Made by a program: the position numbers and the translations under genes. Shown one piece after another: positions 1 through 7,479 of a stretch of DNA of 64,000 bases. Below the pieces are notes generated by a model, which was not told the DNA's origin, ran no database searches, and saw only the letters and a program-made list of their open reading frames with translations. The first letter of the stretch is position 1. Each line of letters opens with the position of its first letter. Source of the stretch: Actinomadura hibisca NBRC 15177 (GTDB taxonomy: Bacteria > Actinomycetota > Actinomycetes > Streptosporangiales > Streptosporangiaceae); the NCBI RefSeq assembly GCF_001552635.1, contig NZ_BCRO01000042.1, forward strand, positions 62,001-126,000. Reading direction: 5' to 3'.

Positions 1-2937
1 TTCATCGGACCCCGGCCCGAGGTGCTGGAGCTGTTCGGCGACAAGGCGCGGGCTCGCGCGCACGCGCGGGAGAACGGCGTCCCGGTCCTGCCGGGCACGA
101 CCGGCGCGACGAGCCTGGCGGAGGTGCAGGCATTTGCCGCCGAGCACGGTCCCGTCATGGTCAAAGCGCTGTCCGGGGGCGGCGGGCGCGGGATGCGCGC
201 GGTGCACGACCCCGCCGGGATCGCGGAGGCGTACGAGCGGTGCCGGTCGGAGGCGCGGCAGGCGTTCGGCGACGGCGACCTGTACGTGGAGGCGCTGGCC
301 GAGCGCGCCCGGCACGTCGAGGTGCAGATCGCCGGGGACGGCTCCGGCGTCCGGCACCTGTGGGACCGCGATTGCAGCGTCCAGCGCCGCCACCAGAAGC
401 TGATCGAGGTCGCGCCGGTGCAGGGGCTGGACGAGGAGTTGCGCGGGCACGTCCTGGACGCGGCGGTGCGGCTCGCCGAGGCCGTTCGTTACGAGGGGCT
501 CGGCACGTTCGAGTTCCTCGTCTCGGGCCCGGAGTTCTGGTTCATCGAGGCCAACCCCCGGCTCCAGGTCGAGCACACCGTCACCGAGGAGATCACCGGC
601 GTCGATCTGGTGCGCGCCCAGATCCGTCTGGCGCGCGGCGCGTCCCTGGCCGACGTCGGGCTCGGCCGCGTCCCCGAGGTGCGGGGCTGCGCCGTGCAGG
701 CGCGCGTCAACGCCGAGACGCTGGAGCCGGACGGAACACCGCGCGCCAGGGCCGGGACGCTGACGGCGTTCACCCCGCCGTCCGGGCCGGGCGTCCGCGT
801 CGACACCTACGGCTACACCGGCTACCGCACGAGCCTGCGCTATGACTCACTGCTCGCCAAGGTGATCGCCTGGGGCCCGGACTTCGCCGCCGCCCGCGAC
901 CGCGCCTGCGACGCGCTCGGCGAGTTCCAGATCGACGGCGTGCCCGCCAACCTCGCGCTGCTCCAGAGCGTGCTGCGCCATCCCGCGTCGTCCGCCGGGG
1001 TCTGGGACACCGGTTTCGTGGCTGCCCACCTGGAAGAACTGCTGTCGGCCGAGTCCCGCCGCGTGCACTTCGAGCCGACCGGCGCTGCCGAGGACGCCGC
1101 CACGACCGAGATCGCCCCCGAGGGCACCGTCCCGGTCGTCGCGCCCATGCAGGGCGTGGTGGTCGGCGTCGAGGTGGCCGAGGGCGATCAGGTGCGGGCG
1201 GGCACGCCGCTGCTGGCGCTGGAGGCCATGAAGATGGAGCACGTCGTGCGCGCCGCCGGGGACGGCGTCGTGCGGCGGATCGCGGCGGCCAAGGGCGACC
1301 TGGTGGACGAGGGCGCGCCGCTGGTGTTCGTCGAGCCCGGCGAGCCCTCCGGCGACGCGGCCCGCGAGGCCGACGCCGGGACCGGCGACGGCTGGGGCCC
1401 CGAGGTCGCCGAGATCGCGCGGCGGCACGAGCTGGCCCAACGGATGGGCGGCCCGGAGAAGATCGCACGGCAGCACGGCACGGGACGGCTGACCGTCCGC
1501 GAACGCGTCGCCGCCCTGGCCGACCCCGGCTCCTTCCAGGAGATCGGCGCACTGACCGGTTTTGCCGACTACGACGACCAGGGCCGCCTCACCTCGCTGC
1601 TGCCCGCCAACTTCGTCGCCGGGACCGCCCGGATCGGCGGCCGCAAGGTCGTGCTCGGGGCCGACGACTTCACCGTCCGGGGCGGCTCGGGCGACGCCGC
1701 GATCCACGCCAAGCAGGTCTACGCCGAGCAGTACGCGCGCGAGATGCGCCTGCCGGTGGTGCGGCTGCTGGACGGCGCGAGCGGCGGCGGCAGCGTCAAG
1801 ATGGCGATGGAGGCGGGCTACTCCTACGTCCCGGTCAACCCCGGCTGGGACGCGGTCGTGGACAACCTGTCGCTGGTGCCGGTCGTGGCGGCCTGCCTCG
1901 GGCCCACGGTCGGGCTGGGCGCGGCGCGGCTGGTGATGTCGCACCTGGCGGTCATGGTGGAGGGGATCGGCCAGCTGTTCACCGCCGGGCCGCCGGTCGT
2001 GCGCGGCGGCACCGGCGAGGACCTCACCAAGGAGGAGCTGGGCGGCGCGGCGGTGCACCGGGGCAACGGGACCGTCGAGCGGTTCGTGCGCACCGAGCAG
2101 GAGGCGTTCGACCTGATCCGCCGTTTCCTGTCCTACCTGCCTGGCAGCGTCTTCGAGACGCCGCCCGTCATCGCCGCAAACGACGACCCCGGCCGCCGCG
2201 AGGAGGCCCTGCTCGCCGCGATCCCCCGCAATCCCCGTGCCCCCTACCGGATCGAACCGGTGCTGGAGGCGGTCTTCGACGCGGGCTCGGTGTTCCGGTA
2301 CGCCGAGTACGGTGGCGCGACCGTCACCGCCCTGGCGCGGCTGGACGGCCACCCGGTCGGGGTGATCGCCGCCGATCCGTTCCGGGGCGCCACGATGTCG
2401 GCCGAGGGCGCGCAGGCGATCACCCGGCTGGTGGACCTGTGCGAGACCTTCCACCTGCCGGTCGTCAGCCTCACCGACCAGGCGGGCATGACCATCGGGT
2501 CGGCCGCCGAGCGCCGCGCGACGATCCGGCACGGGGCCCGCGCGATCACCGCCGTCTACCAGGCGCGCGTCCCGCAGGCCGAGCTGATCCTGCGGCGCGT
2601 CTACGGCGTCGGCGGCGCGGGCATCGTCAACCGGCACCGGCACGGCCGCAGCTGGGCGTGGCCGTCGGGCGACTGGGGCTCGCTGCCGATGCAGGGCGGC
2701 GTGGAGGCGGCCTTCCGCGCGCAGCTACAGAACTCCGCCGACCCGGAAGGCGAGATCGAGCTGCTGCGGCAGCGGCTCGCGGCCGTCGCCTCGCCGTTCC
2801 GCACCGCCGAGCGGTTCGGCGTGCAGGACCTCATCGACCCGCGCGACAGCCGCCCGCTGCTGTGCGACTGGGTGCACGACGCCTACCGGCTGCTACCCGA
2901 GCAGACCGGCCGCCCCGCGTTCGGTGCCCGCCCCTGA
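1..2937 (+). CDS. Single-chain biotin-dependent acyl-CoA carboxylase, 5' end outside window
   Basis: Carboxylates an acyl-CoA (acetyl-, propionyl- or longer) with bicarbonate and ATP; all three activities sit on one chain. The reading frame is open from base 1, and the first visible residues FIGPRPEVLELFGDK match the inside of a biotin carboxylase domain, so roughly 110 residues and the start lie upstream. Visible order: ATP-grasp biotin carboxylase (residues 1-345, Gly-rich loop near 55-66), biotinyl domain with EAMKMEH (biotin Lys codon at 1231-1233, residue 411), then a propionyl-CoA-carboxylase-beta-like carboxyltransferase (about 460-970). Most actinobacterial enzymes split these functions between an AccA-type and an AccD-type chain; fused enzymes are a known minority. 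The acyl-CoA substrate cannot be read from sequence. The TetR gene 26 bp downstream may regulate it. Confidence 0.9.
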   Translation, partial: FIGPRPEVLELFGDKARARAHARENGVPVLPGTTGATSLAEVQAFAAEHGPVMVKALSGGGGRGMRAVHDPAGIAEAYERCRSEARQAFGDGDLYVEALAERARHVEVQIAGDGSGVRHLWDRDCSVQRRHQKLIEVAPVQGLDEELRGHVLDAAVRLAEAVRYEGLGTFEFLVSGPEFWFIEANPRLQVEHTVTEEITGVDLVRAQIRLARGASLADVGLGRVPEVRGCAVQARVNAETLEPDGTPRARAGTLTAFTPPSGPGVRVDTYGYTGYRTSLRYDSLLAKVIAWGPDFAAARDRACDALGEFQIDGVPANLALLQSVLRHPASSAGVWDTGFVAAHLEELLSAESRRVHFEPTGAAEDAATTEIAPEGTVPVVAPMQGVVVGVEVAEGDQVRAGTPLLALEAMKMEHVVRAAGDGVVRRIAAAKGDLVDEGAPLVFVEPGEPSGDAAREADAGTGDGWGPEVAEIARRHELAQRMGGPEKIARQHGTGRLTVRERVAALADPGSFQEIGALTGFADYDDQGRLTSLLPANFVAGTARIGGRKVVLGADDFTVRGGSGDAAIHAKQVYAEQYAREMRLPVVRLLDGASGGGSVKMAMEAGYSYVPVNPGWDAVVDNLSLVPVVAACLGPTVGLGAARLVMSHLAVMVEGIGQLFTAGPPVVRGGTGEDLTKEELGGAAVHRGNGTVERFVRTEQEAFDLIRRFLSYLPGSVFETPPVIAANDDPGRREEALLAAIPRNPRAPYRIEPVLEAVFDAGSVFRYAEYGGATVTALARLDGHPVGVIAADPFRGATMSAEGAQAITRLVDLCETFHLPVVSLTDQAGMTIGSAAERRATIRHGARAITAVYQARVPQAELILRRVYGVGGAGIVNRHRHGRSWAWPSGDWGSLPMQGGVEAAFRAQLQNSADPEGEIELLRQRLAAVASPFRTAERFGVQDLIDPRDSRPLLCDWVHDAYRLLPEQTGRPAFGARP

Positions 2938-2951
2938 CACCGGCGACCCCC

Positions 2952-2957
2952 TAGGCT
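2952..2957 (+). promoter_or_regulatory. -10 element (TAGGCT) for a probably leaderless TetR mRNA
   Basis: TAGGCT fits the actinobacterial -10 pattern TANNNT and ends 6 nt before the ATG at 2964, which lacks a Shine-Dalgarno sequence. Transcription would start at or beside the start codon. Confidence 0.45.
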
Positions 2958-2963
2958 GATCCG

Positions 2964-3602
2964 ATGGCACAGGCGAAGGCCCCCTGGGCGGCGCGCACCT
3001 CCCGGGCGGGCAAGGACAGCCGGACCCGGTCGCTGCTGCTGGAGAGCGCGGCGCGGGTCTTCGCCCGCCTGGGCTACGCGCGCACGACCGTCGCCGACAT
3101 CGCCGAGGAGGCGCGGGTCTCGCGGGCGACCTGCTACGTGTACTACGCCTCCAAGGCCGACGTGTTCCAGGCGGTGGCGCGGCGGGTGCGCGACGAGTTC
3201 CTGGCCGCGCACGAGCTGCCCGGCGTGGACGCCGACGACGCCCACGAGCTGGCGCGCGCCTCCACCGCTGCGTTCCTGACCGCCTACACCGCCCACCTGG
3301 ACCTGATGACGGTGATCGAGCACCAGTCCATCGCCGACCCGCAGATCGCGCTGATCTGGCAGGAGATCCAGGAGCGGCCGATGCGCCGCACCGCCCGCTA
3401 CATCGACCGCCTGGCGGCGCGCGGCGAGGCCCGGCCCGCCGTGCCCGCGCTCGCCATCGCCCAGGCCACCTACGGGATGTTCGCCCAGTTCGCGCGGATC
3501 GTCGCCGACGAGCCGGGGCGGCACGCCGAGGCCGTGGAGCACCTCACCGCGATGTACCTGCGCCTCCTCGGCCTGCCCGAGGCCCCGCACGGCGCCGGGT
3601 AG
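2964..3602 (+). CDS. TetR/AcrR-family transcriptional regulator
   Basis: Predicted ligand-responsive DNA-binding protein of 212 residues, usual size for the family. The N-terminal helix-turn-helix is at about residues 22-70, with the typical TTVADIAEEARVSRATCYVYY signature, here cited as two halves TTVADIAEEA and RVSRATCYVYY. The C-terminal half is helical and variable, as expected for a ligand and dimer domain, so the inducer is unknown. It lies 26 bp after the acyl-CoA carboxylase gene and before an SDR gene and an acyltransferase gene on the same strand, so control of lipid or acyl-CoA genes is a reasonable inference. No ribosome-binding site is visible; a -10 element close to the ATG suggests a leaderless transcript. 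Confidence 0.85.
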   Translation: MAQAKAPWAARTSRAGKDSRTRSLLLESAARVFARLGYARTTVADIAEEARVSRATCYVYYASKADVFQAVARRVRDEFLAAHELPGVDADDAHELARASTAAFLTAYTAHLDLMTVIEHQSIADPQIALIWQEIQERPMRRTARYIDRLAARGEARPAVPALAIAQATYGMFAQFARIVADEPGRHAEAVEHLTAMYLRLLGLPEAPHGAG

Positions 3603-3659
3603 GGACGCCGTCCCGCGAAAGGCCGCCCGACCTGGCCCGGAACAGCCCGTCCGGGGAGA

Positions 3660-3665
3660 TAGCCT
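3660..3665 (+). promoter_or_regulatory. -10 element (TAGCCT) for a probably leaderless SDR mRNA
   Basis: TAGCCT (TANNNT) ends 7 nt before the GTG start at 3673. No Shine-Dalgarno sequence lies between them. Confidence 0.4.
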
Positions 3666-3672
3666 TCCGAGC

Positions 3673-4419
3673 GTGAATCTCGGACTGAGCGGCCGTCGCG
3701 CCGCGGTGGCGGCCGCCAGCAGCGGCCTGGGCTTCGCGGCCGCGCGGGCGCTGGTCGCCGAAGGCGTCGAGGTCGCGATCTGCGGACGCGACCGGGACCG
3801 GCTCACGGTGGCCGCCCGCCAGCTGGGGCCGGACGTGCGCCCCGTCATCGCCGACGTCGGCACCCCCGAGGGGGCCACCGCCTTCGTGCGGGAGGCGCAG
3901 GACGCGCTCGGCGGGGTCGACATCCTGGTGACCAACGCCGGCGGCCCGCCGCCCGGCGGCTTCGCCTCCACCCCGCTGGACGCCTACGGCGCCGCGCTCG
4001 ACCTCAACCTGATGTCCACCGTCGCCATGTGCAAGGCCGCCGTGCCCGCCATGCAGGAGCGCGGCTGGGGCCGGGTCGTGGCCATCACCTCGATCACGGT
4101 GCGGCAGCCGATCCCCACGCTGATCCTGTCCAACACGGCGCGGGCCGGGGCCACCGGCTTCCTGAAGACGCTGGCCCTGGAGGTCGCCAAGGACGGCGTC
4201 ACCGTCAACTCGCTGCTGCCCGGATTCCACGCCACCGAGCGGCTGCGCTCGCTGCGCGGCGGCGACTGGGACAAGGTGGCCGCCGAGATCCCGGCGGGCC
4301 GCGTCGGCGACCCCGGCGACTTCGGCGCGTTCGTGGCCTTCCTGGCGTCGGAGCAGGCGGGCTACGTCACCGGCAGCGCCATCCCGGTGGACGGCGGGGA
4401 GTACTCCGGGCTGTTGTGA
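3673..4419 (+). CDS. SDR-family protein, FabG-like, with altered catalytic residues
   Basis: A 248-residue Rossmann-fold protein of the short-chain dehydrogenase/reductase superfamily, GTG start. The cofactor loop reads AAASSGLG instead of the usual TGxxxGxG, and NAGG is present. Aligning the helix before LALEV shows LSNTARAGATGF where active enzymes have YxxxK: the Tyr is replaced by Ser and the Lys by Arg. This matches a known subgroup of beta-ketoacyl-reductase-like SDRs that lack the catalytic tetrad. Ordinary reductase chemistry is therefore doubtful, and a binding role or altered chemistry is possible. The end VTGSAIPVDGG is standard. It follows TetR with 70 bp between and has its own candidate promoter. 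Confidence 0.8.
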   Translation: MNLGLSGRRAAVAAASSGLGFAAARALVAEGVEVAICGRDRDRLTVAARQLGPDVRPVIADVGTPEGATAFVREAQDALGGVDILVTNAGGPPPGGFASTPLDAYGAALDLNLMSTVAMCKAAVPAMQERGWGRVVAITSITVRQPIPTLILSNTARAGATGFLKTLALEVAKDGVTVNSLLPGFHATERLRSLRGGDWDKVAAEIPAGRVGDPGDFGAFVAFLASEQAGYVTGSAIPVDGGEYSGLL

Positions 4420-4532
4420 GGGCACCCGCCCGCCGTTTGTGACCACTGTCACAAACGGCGTTCACCAGCGCACTCGTAAGCGGACACTGACTTGTCCGTC
4501 AGGCGCTTGGTCACCGCGGGCGCGGGCTCGCC

Positions 4533-4538
4533 TACGAT
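4533..4538 (+). promoter_or_regulatory. -10 element (TACGAT) for a probably leaderless acyltransferase mRNA
   Basis: TACGAT (TANNNT) ends 6 nt before the ATG at 4545; no Shine-Dalgarno sequence is visible. Confidence 0.4.
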
Positions 4539-4544
4539 GCGCGC

Positions 4545-5417
4545 ATGGCCACCTCCCCCGCCGAGTGGACGCCGCCCTCGGAGCACCTGATCCGCGCCGC
4601 CGACCTGGCGCTCGAACCCTGGCGCGCCTGGACCTCCCCGGTGTTCCACGGGCTGGAGAACCTGCCCGCCCGGGGCCCGGCCCTGCTGGTGGGCAACCAC
4701 ACCGTCTACGGCGTGGTGGACGCGCCGCTGGTCTTCTTCGAGATCCACCGGCGGCGCGGGGTGTGGGTGCGCTCGCTGGCCGACCACGTGCACTGGCAGA
4801 TCCCCGGCTGGCGCACGGTCATGGACCTGGGCGGGTCGGTGGACGGCACCCGCGACAACTGCCGCGCGCTGCTGCGGGCCGGGCAGATGGTCGTGGTGTT
4901 CCCCGGCGGGGCGCGCGAGGCCACCCGCCACCGCGACGACCGCTACCGGCTCCAGTGGGACGGGCGGCTCGGCTTCGCGCGGCTGGCGGTCGAGGCGGGC
5001 TGCCCGATCGTGCCGTTCGGCTCGGTGGGCGCGGAGGAGATGTTCACACCCGTCCTGGACCCCGACAGCCCGCTGCTCGCGCCCGCGCGCGCCCTGGGCC
5101 GCGCCGTGCTGGGCGAGCGCGGCCGGCGCGACGACGTGATGGTGCCGATCTCGCGCGGCATCGGCCTGTCGCCGATCCCGCGCCCCCAACGCCTCTACTA
5201 CGGCTTCGGCAGGCCCATCGACACCACGCCCTGGCAGGGCAGGGCCGACGACGACCTGGCGGTCACCGAGGTGCGCGACCTGGCGCGCAAGGCCGTCCAG
5301 GAGATCGTCGACGGCCTGCGCGCCGAGCAGGCGGCAGACCCCGCCCGCACCCCACTCGGCCGTCTGCGTTCCTTGAAGTCCCGGCCCAGAGGGGCTCGCT
5401 GGCGCTCGCCCCTCTGA
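4545..5417 (+). CDS. Lysophospholipid/diacylglycerol-type acyltransferase family protein
   Basis: A 290-residue PlsC-superfamily acyltransferase. The catalytic block reads GNHTVYGVVD and the second block is VVVFPGGAREA. The FPGG...E form is typical of the MGAT/DGAT2-like branch, whereas bacterial PlsC enzymes carry NHxxxxD plus an EGTR-type block. It probably transfers an acyl chain from acyl-CoA to a glycerolipid or similar acceptor at the membrane; the true acceptor is unknown. There is no obvious membrane helix. The last 15 or so residues (RSLKSRPRGARWRSPL) are encoded by a GC-rich inverted repeat and may be read-through into terminator-like sequence. Lipid context agrees with the carboxylase upstream. 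Confidence 0.8.
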   Translation: MATSPAEWTPPSEHLIRAADLALEPWRAWTSPVFHGLENLPARGPALLVGNHTVYGVVDAPLVFFEIHRRRGVWVRSLADHVHWQIPGWRTVMDLGGSVDGTRDNCRALLRAGQMVVVFPGGAREATRHRDDRYRLQWDGRLGFARLAVEAGCPIVPFGSVGAEEMFTPVLDPDSPLLAPARALGRAVLGERGRRDDVMVPISRGIGLSPIPRPQRLYYGFGRPIDTTPWQGRADDDLAVTEVRDLARKAVQEIVDGLRAEQAADPARTPLGRLRSLKSRPRGARWRSPL

Positions 5418-5520
5418 CCGCGCCTTGGCGAGTGTCACATCGCTTCGCGATCCGTCCCGCCGGGGCTCGCCTCCGGCATCGCCCCGCCGGGACGGTTAGT
5501 CACTCGCGTGACGGCTGGGG
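5388..5520. terminator. Cluster of inverted repeats between convergent genes
   Basis: At least three dyads lie between the acyltransferase and the WYL gene: an AGAGGGGC/GCCCCTCT pair around 5390-5416, a 13-bp stem with one mismatch (5454-5466 with 5481-5493) and a short GTCAC/GTGAC stem near 5500-5513. No U-tract follows, so function as a bidirectional terminator is likely but not certain. Confidence 0.5.
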
Positions 5521-5578
5521 TCTTCGAAGCGGGCTCGGGAAGGCGGGCACGGGCCTTTGACGACCCGCGACCCGTCAC

Positions 5579-6097
5579 TCAGGCCGCGTGGGCGGGGGTG
5601 CGGCGTTGGAAGGGCAGGTAGCGGTCGGCCCGGCGGGGGCGGGCGGGCATGCCGGTGGACTCGACCGCCAGCATCCGGTCGAAGCGGAAGGCGCGCACGC
5701 CCCGCCGCATCCGGCACCAGCCCACCAGGTACCAGTGCTCGCGGTGGACCAGGCAGGTGACCGGCTCCACCTCGCGGATGGTGACGTTGGCGCCGGCGTC
5801 GCCGTAGCACAGCCGCACGACCCGGTGCTCGGTGATGGCGGCGGCCACCACCCGCGCCCGGTCGGCGGTGGCGGCGTCCAGCGGGAGGGTGAGGGTCGCC
5901 AGGGTGGCGGTGACCACCGCGTCGGCGGACCCGGTGGCGTCGGCGTCGGATTCGAGGAGGGTGCGCAGCGCCCGGCGCGCGGTGGCCGCCTGCGGCCCCG
6001 CGCCGAGGTGCGCCAGGGAGAGCGCCAGGGCGGCGATCTCGGCGGCGGAGAGCGCGGTGTCGTGGTGCGCTCGGTCGTGCTCTGCAACGTTCGCCAT
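5579..6097 (-). CDS. WYL-domain protein without an HTH domain
   Basis: A 172-residue protein whose C-terminal half is a WYL domain, with REHWYLVGWCRMRRGVRAF and then FRFDRM typical of the fold. WYL proteins normally carry an N-terminal winged HTH (about 60-70 residues) and act as transcription factors that bind small ligands or nucleic acid. Here the N-terminal 70 residues are Ala-rich and helical and show no winged HTH, so this is either a shortened regulator or a free-standing ligand-binding protein. The start is supported by a TATTAT hexamer 6 nt upstream and the absence of a Shine-Dalgarno, implying a leaderless mRNA. It is divergent from the kinase operon, separated by about 146 bp, so it could act on the shared promoter region. 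Confidence 0.75.
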   Translation of the reverse strand: MANVAEHDRAHHDTALSAAEIAALALSLAHLGAGPQAATARRALRTLLESDADATGSADAVVTATLATLTLPLDAATADRARVVAAAITEHRVVRLCYGDAGANVTIREVEPVTCLVHREHWYLVGWCRMRRGVRAFRFDRMLAVESTGMPARPRRADRYLPFQRRTPAHAA

Positions 6098-6103
6098 GGT
6101 TCG

Positions 6104-6109
6104 ATAATA
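6104..6109 (-). promoter_or_regulatory. -10 element (TATTAT) for a leaderless WYL mRNA
   Basis: Read on the minus strand, TATTAT is followed by 6 nt and the ATG at 6097. It is the best -10 match among the leaderless candidates in this window. A weak -35 (TGCAAA) lies 17 nt upstream. Confidence 0.55.
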
Positions 6110-6243
6110 CGTTCGAGCACTGACATTTTGCAGAGGTCACGCCCCACTTGAGCGCAGCGGCGCGCATGGGGAACACTGATCCTCCGAAAGCGTGTCGTAT
6201 AGGGGAATACGGGGGCCGAGATGGCACGAGCGCGGGGTGGTCG

Positions 6244-7479
6244 TTGAGCGACGCCGGATCCGGACGTCCGCCGATGGGCCGCGACGAGGCGGACCGGACA
6301 CTCGCCCATCTCCTGAACGAGCGCGAGCGCATCAGCGCCGCCCTGCTCGAACTGGAGGCCCACCAGGGCCACCAGTTGCTGGACGGCGCCGCCCTCACGG
6401 GCCGGACCGCCGAGCGGCAGCGGGAGGTCCAGGCGCGCACCACCGCACTGTGGGAGCTGTTCAATCTGTACGAGGCCGTGCTCGGCCGCGCCCGCGAGCT
6501 GCGCGCCCGCCACTCGCGTCCGGGCCAGGCCCAGCTCGCCGAGCTGACGATGTTGCTGGCGGGCCCCTCGGTCGAACTGCCCGCCGAGGAGGTGCCGCTG
6601 GAGCGGCGCACGCTGCTGTCGCCGCCGACCGGCGAGCGCCTCACCCTCGCCGCCGCCGTGCAGCGGATGACGCCGCTGTACGAGGAGGCCGCCCGGCTGG
6701 TCGCCGCCGTCGACACGGTCTGGTCGGCGCTGCTGGAACGGTTCGAGGACGTGGACCGCGAGCGCCGCGCGGCCGTCGCGCTCGCCGAGCGGCTCGGCGC
6801 GTCCGATCCCGCCCTCGACCGGCTCTCGGCGGAGCTGGACGCGCTCGGCACGACCGTCCGCACCGATCCCCTGGCCCTCAGCCGCAACGACCGCGCCGAC
6901 ACCACGCGCCTGGACGCCGCCGCCCACGAGCTGGCTGGGCTACGGCGCGCCCTGGAGGAGGCCGCGCGCGTCCAGGGCGGGTACGCCGAGCGCCTCGACC
7001 GGCTGCGCGCCGCGATCGGCGAGGTCCGAGCGGCCGAGCAGGAGGCGCTGCGCGCCCGCGACGAGGTGCTCGTCAAGATCGCCTCGTCCACCCTGCCGGA
7101 CCTCCCCGACCGGGCGCGCGCCCTGGAGGACCGGCTGGCGGCCGTCGCGCCGCTCGCCGGGCAGCGCCGCTGGGCCGACCTCGCCGCCCGCGCCACCGAC
7201 CTGGAGGCCGCCGCCGCGACCGCGCTGGAGCAGGCGCGCGCCGCGACCGGCCTCATCACCGGCCTGCTGGACCGCCGCGAGGAACTGCGCGGGCGGCTGG
7301 AGGCCTACCGGATGAAGGCCGCGCGCCTCGGCCACGCCGAGGACGCCGAACTCGGCCGCATCTACCAGGCGGCGCGCGACCTGCTCTGGACCTCGCCCTG
7401 TGACCTGCGCAAGGCGACCGTGACCCTGTCCGGCTACCAGCAGGCCATCTCCTCGCGTGCGAAAGGGCCGAACGGATGA
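6244..7479 (+). CDS. Coiled-coil protein heading the kinase-phosphatase operon
   Basis: Unrecognised protein of about 411 residues, almost wholly helical, with Leu/Ala/Arg/Glu heptad-like segments and no membrane helix, signal peptide or enzymatic motif. The open frame extends back to 6148, but a TTG at 6244 with a G-rich stretch just upstream is the more likely start; an ATG at 6274 lacks a ribosome-binding site. It overlaps the next gene by 4 nt (ATGA) and so is translated in step with the PknG-like kinase. From this position it may be a scaffold or substrate of the kinase circuit. No function can be assigned from sequence alone. Confidence 0.7.
   Translation: MSDAGSGRPPMGRDEADRTLAHLLNERERISAALLELEAHQGHQLLDGAALTGRTAERQREVQARTTALWELFNLYEAVLGRARELRARHSRPGQAQLAELTMLLAGPSVELPAEEVPLERRTLLSPPTGERLTLAAAVQRMTPLYEEAARLVAAVDTVWSALLERFEDVDRERRAAVALAERLGASDPALDRLSAELDALGTTVRTDPLALSRNDRADTTRLDAAAHELAGLRRALEEAARVQGGYAERLDRLRAAIGEVRAAEQEALRARDEVLVKIASSTLPDLPDRARALEDRLAAVAPLAGQRRWADLAARATDLEAAAATALEQARAATGLITGLLDRREELRGRLEAYRMKAARLGHAEDAELGRIYQAARDLLWTSPCDLRKATVTLSGYQQAISSRAKGPNG

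Noticed and set aside
847..2643. 598-residue open frame on the minus strand opposite the carboxylase
   Set aside because: Composition is that of an antisense shadow (Arg/Gly/His/Val-rich, no motif), while the plus strand carries an intact three-domain enzyme.
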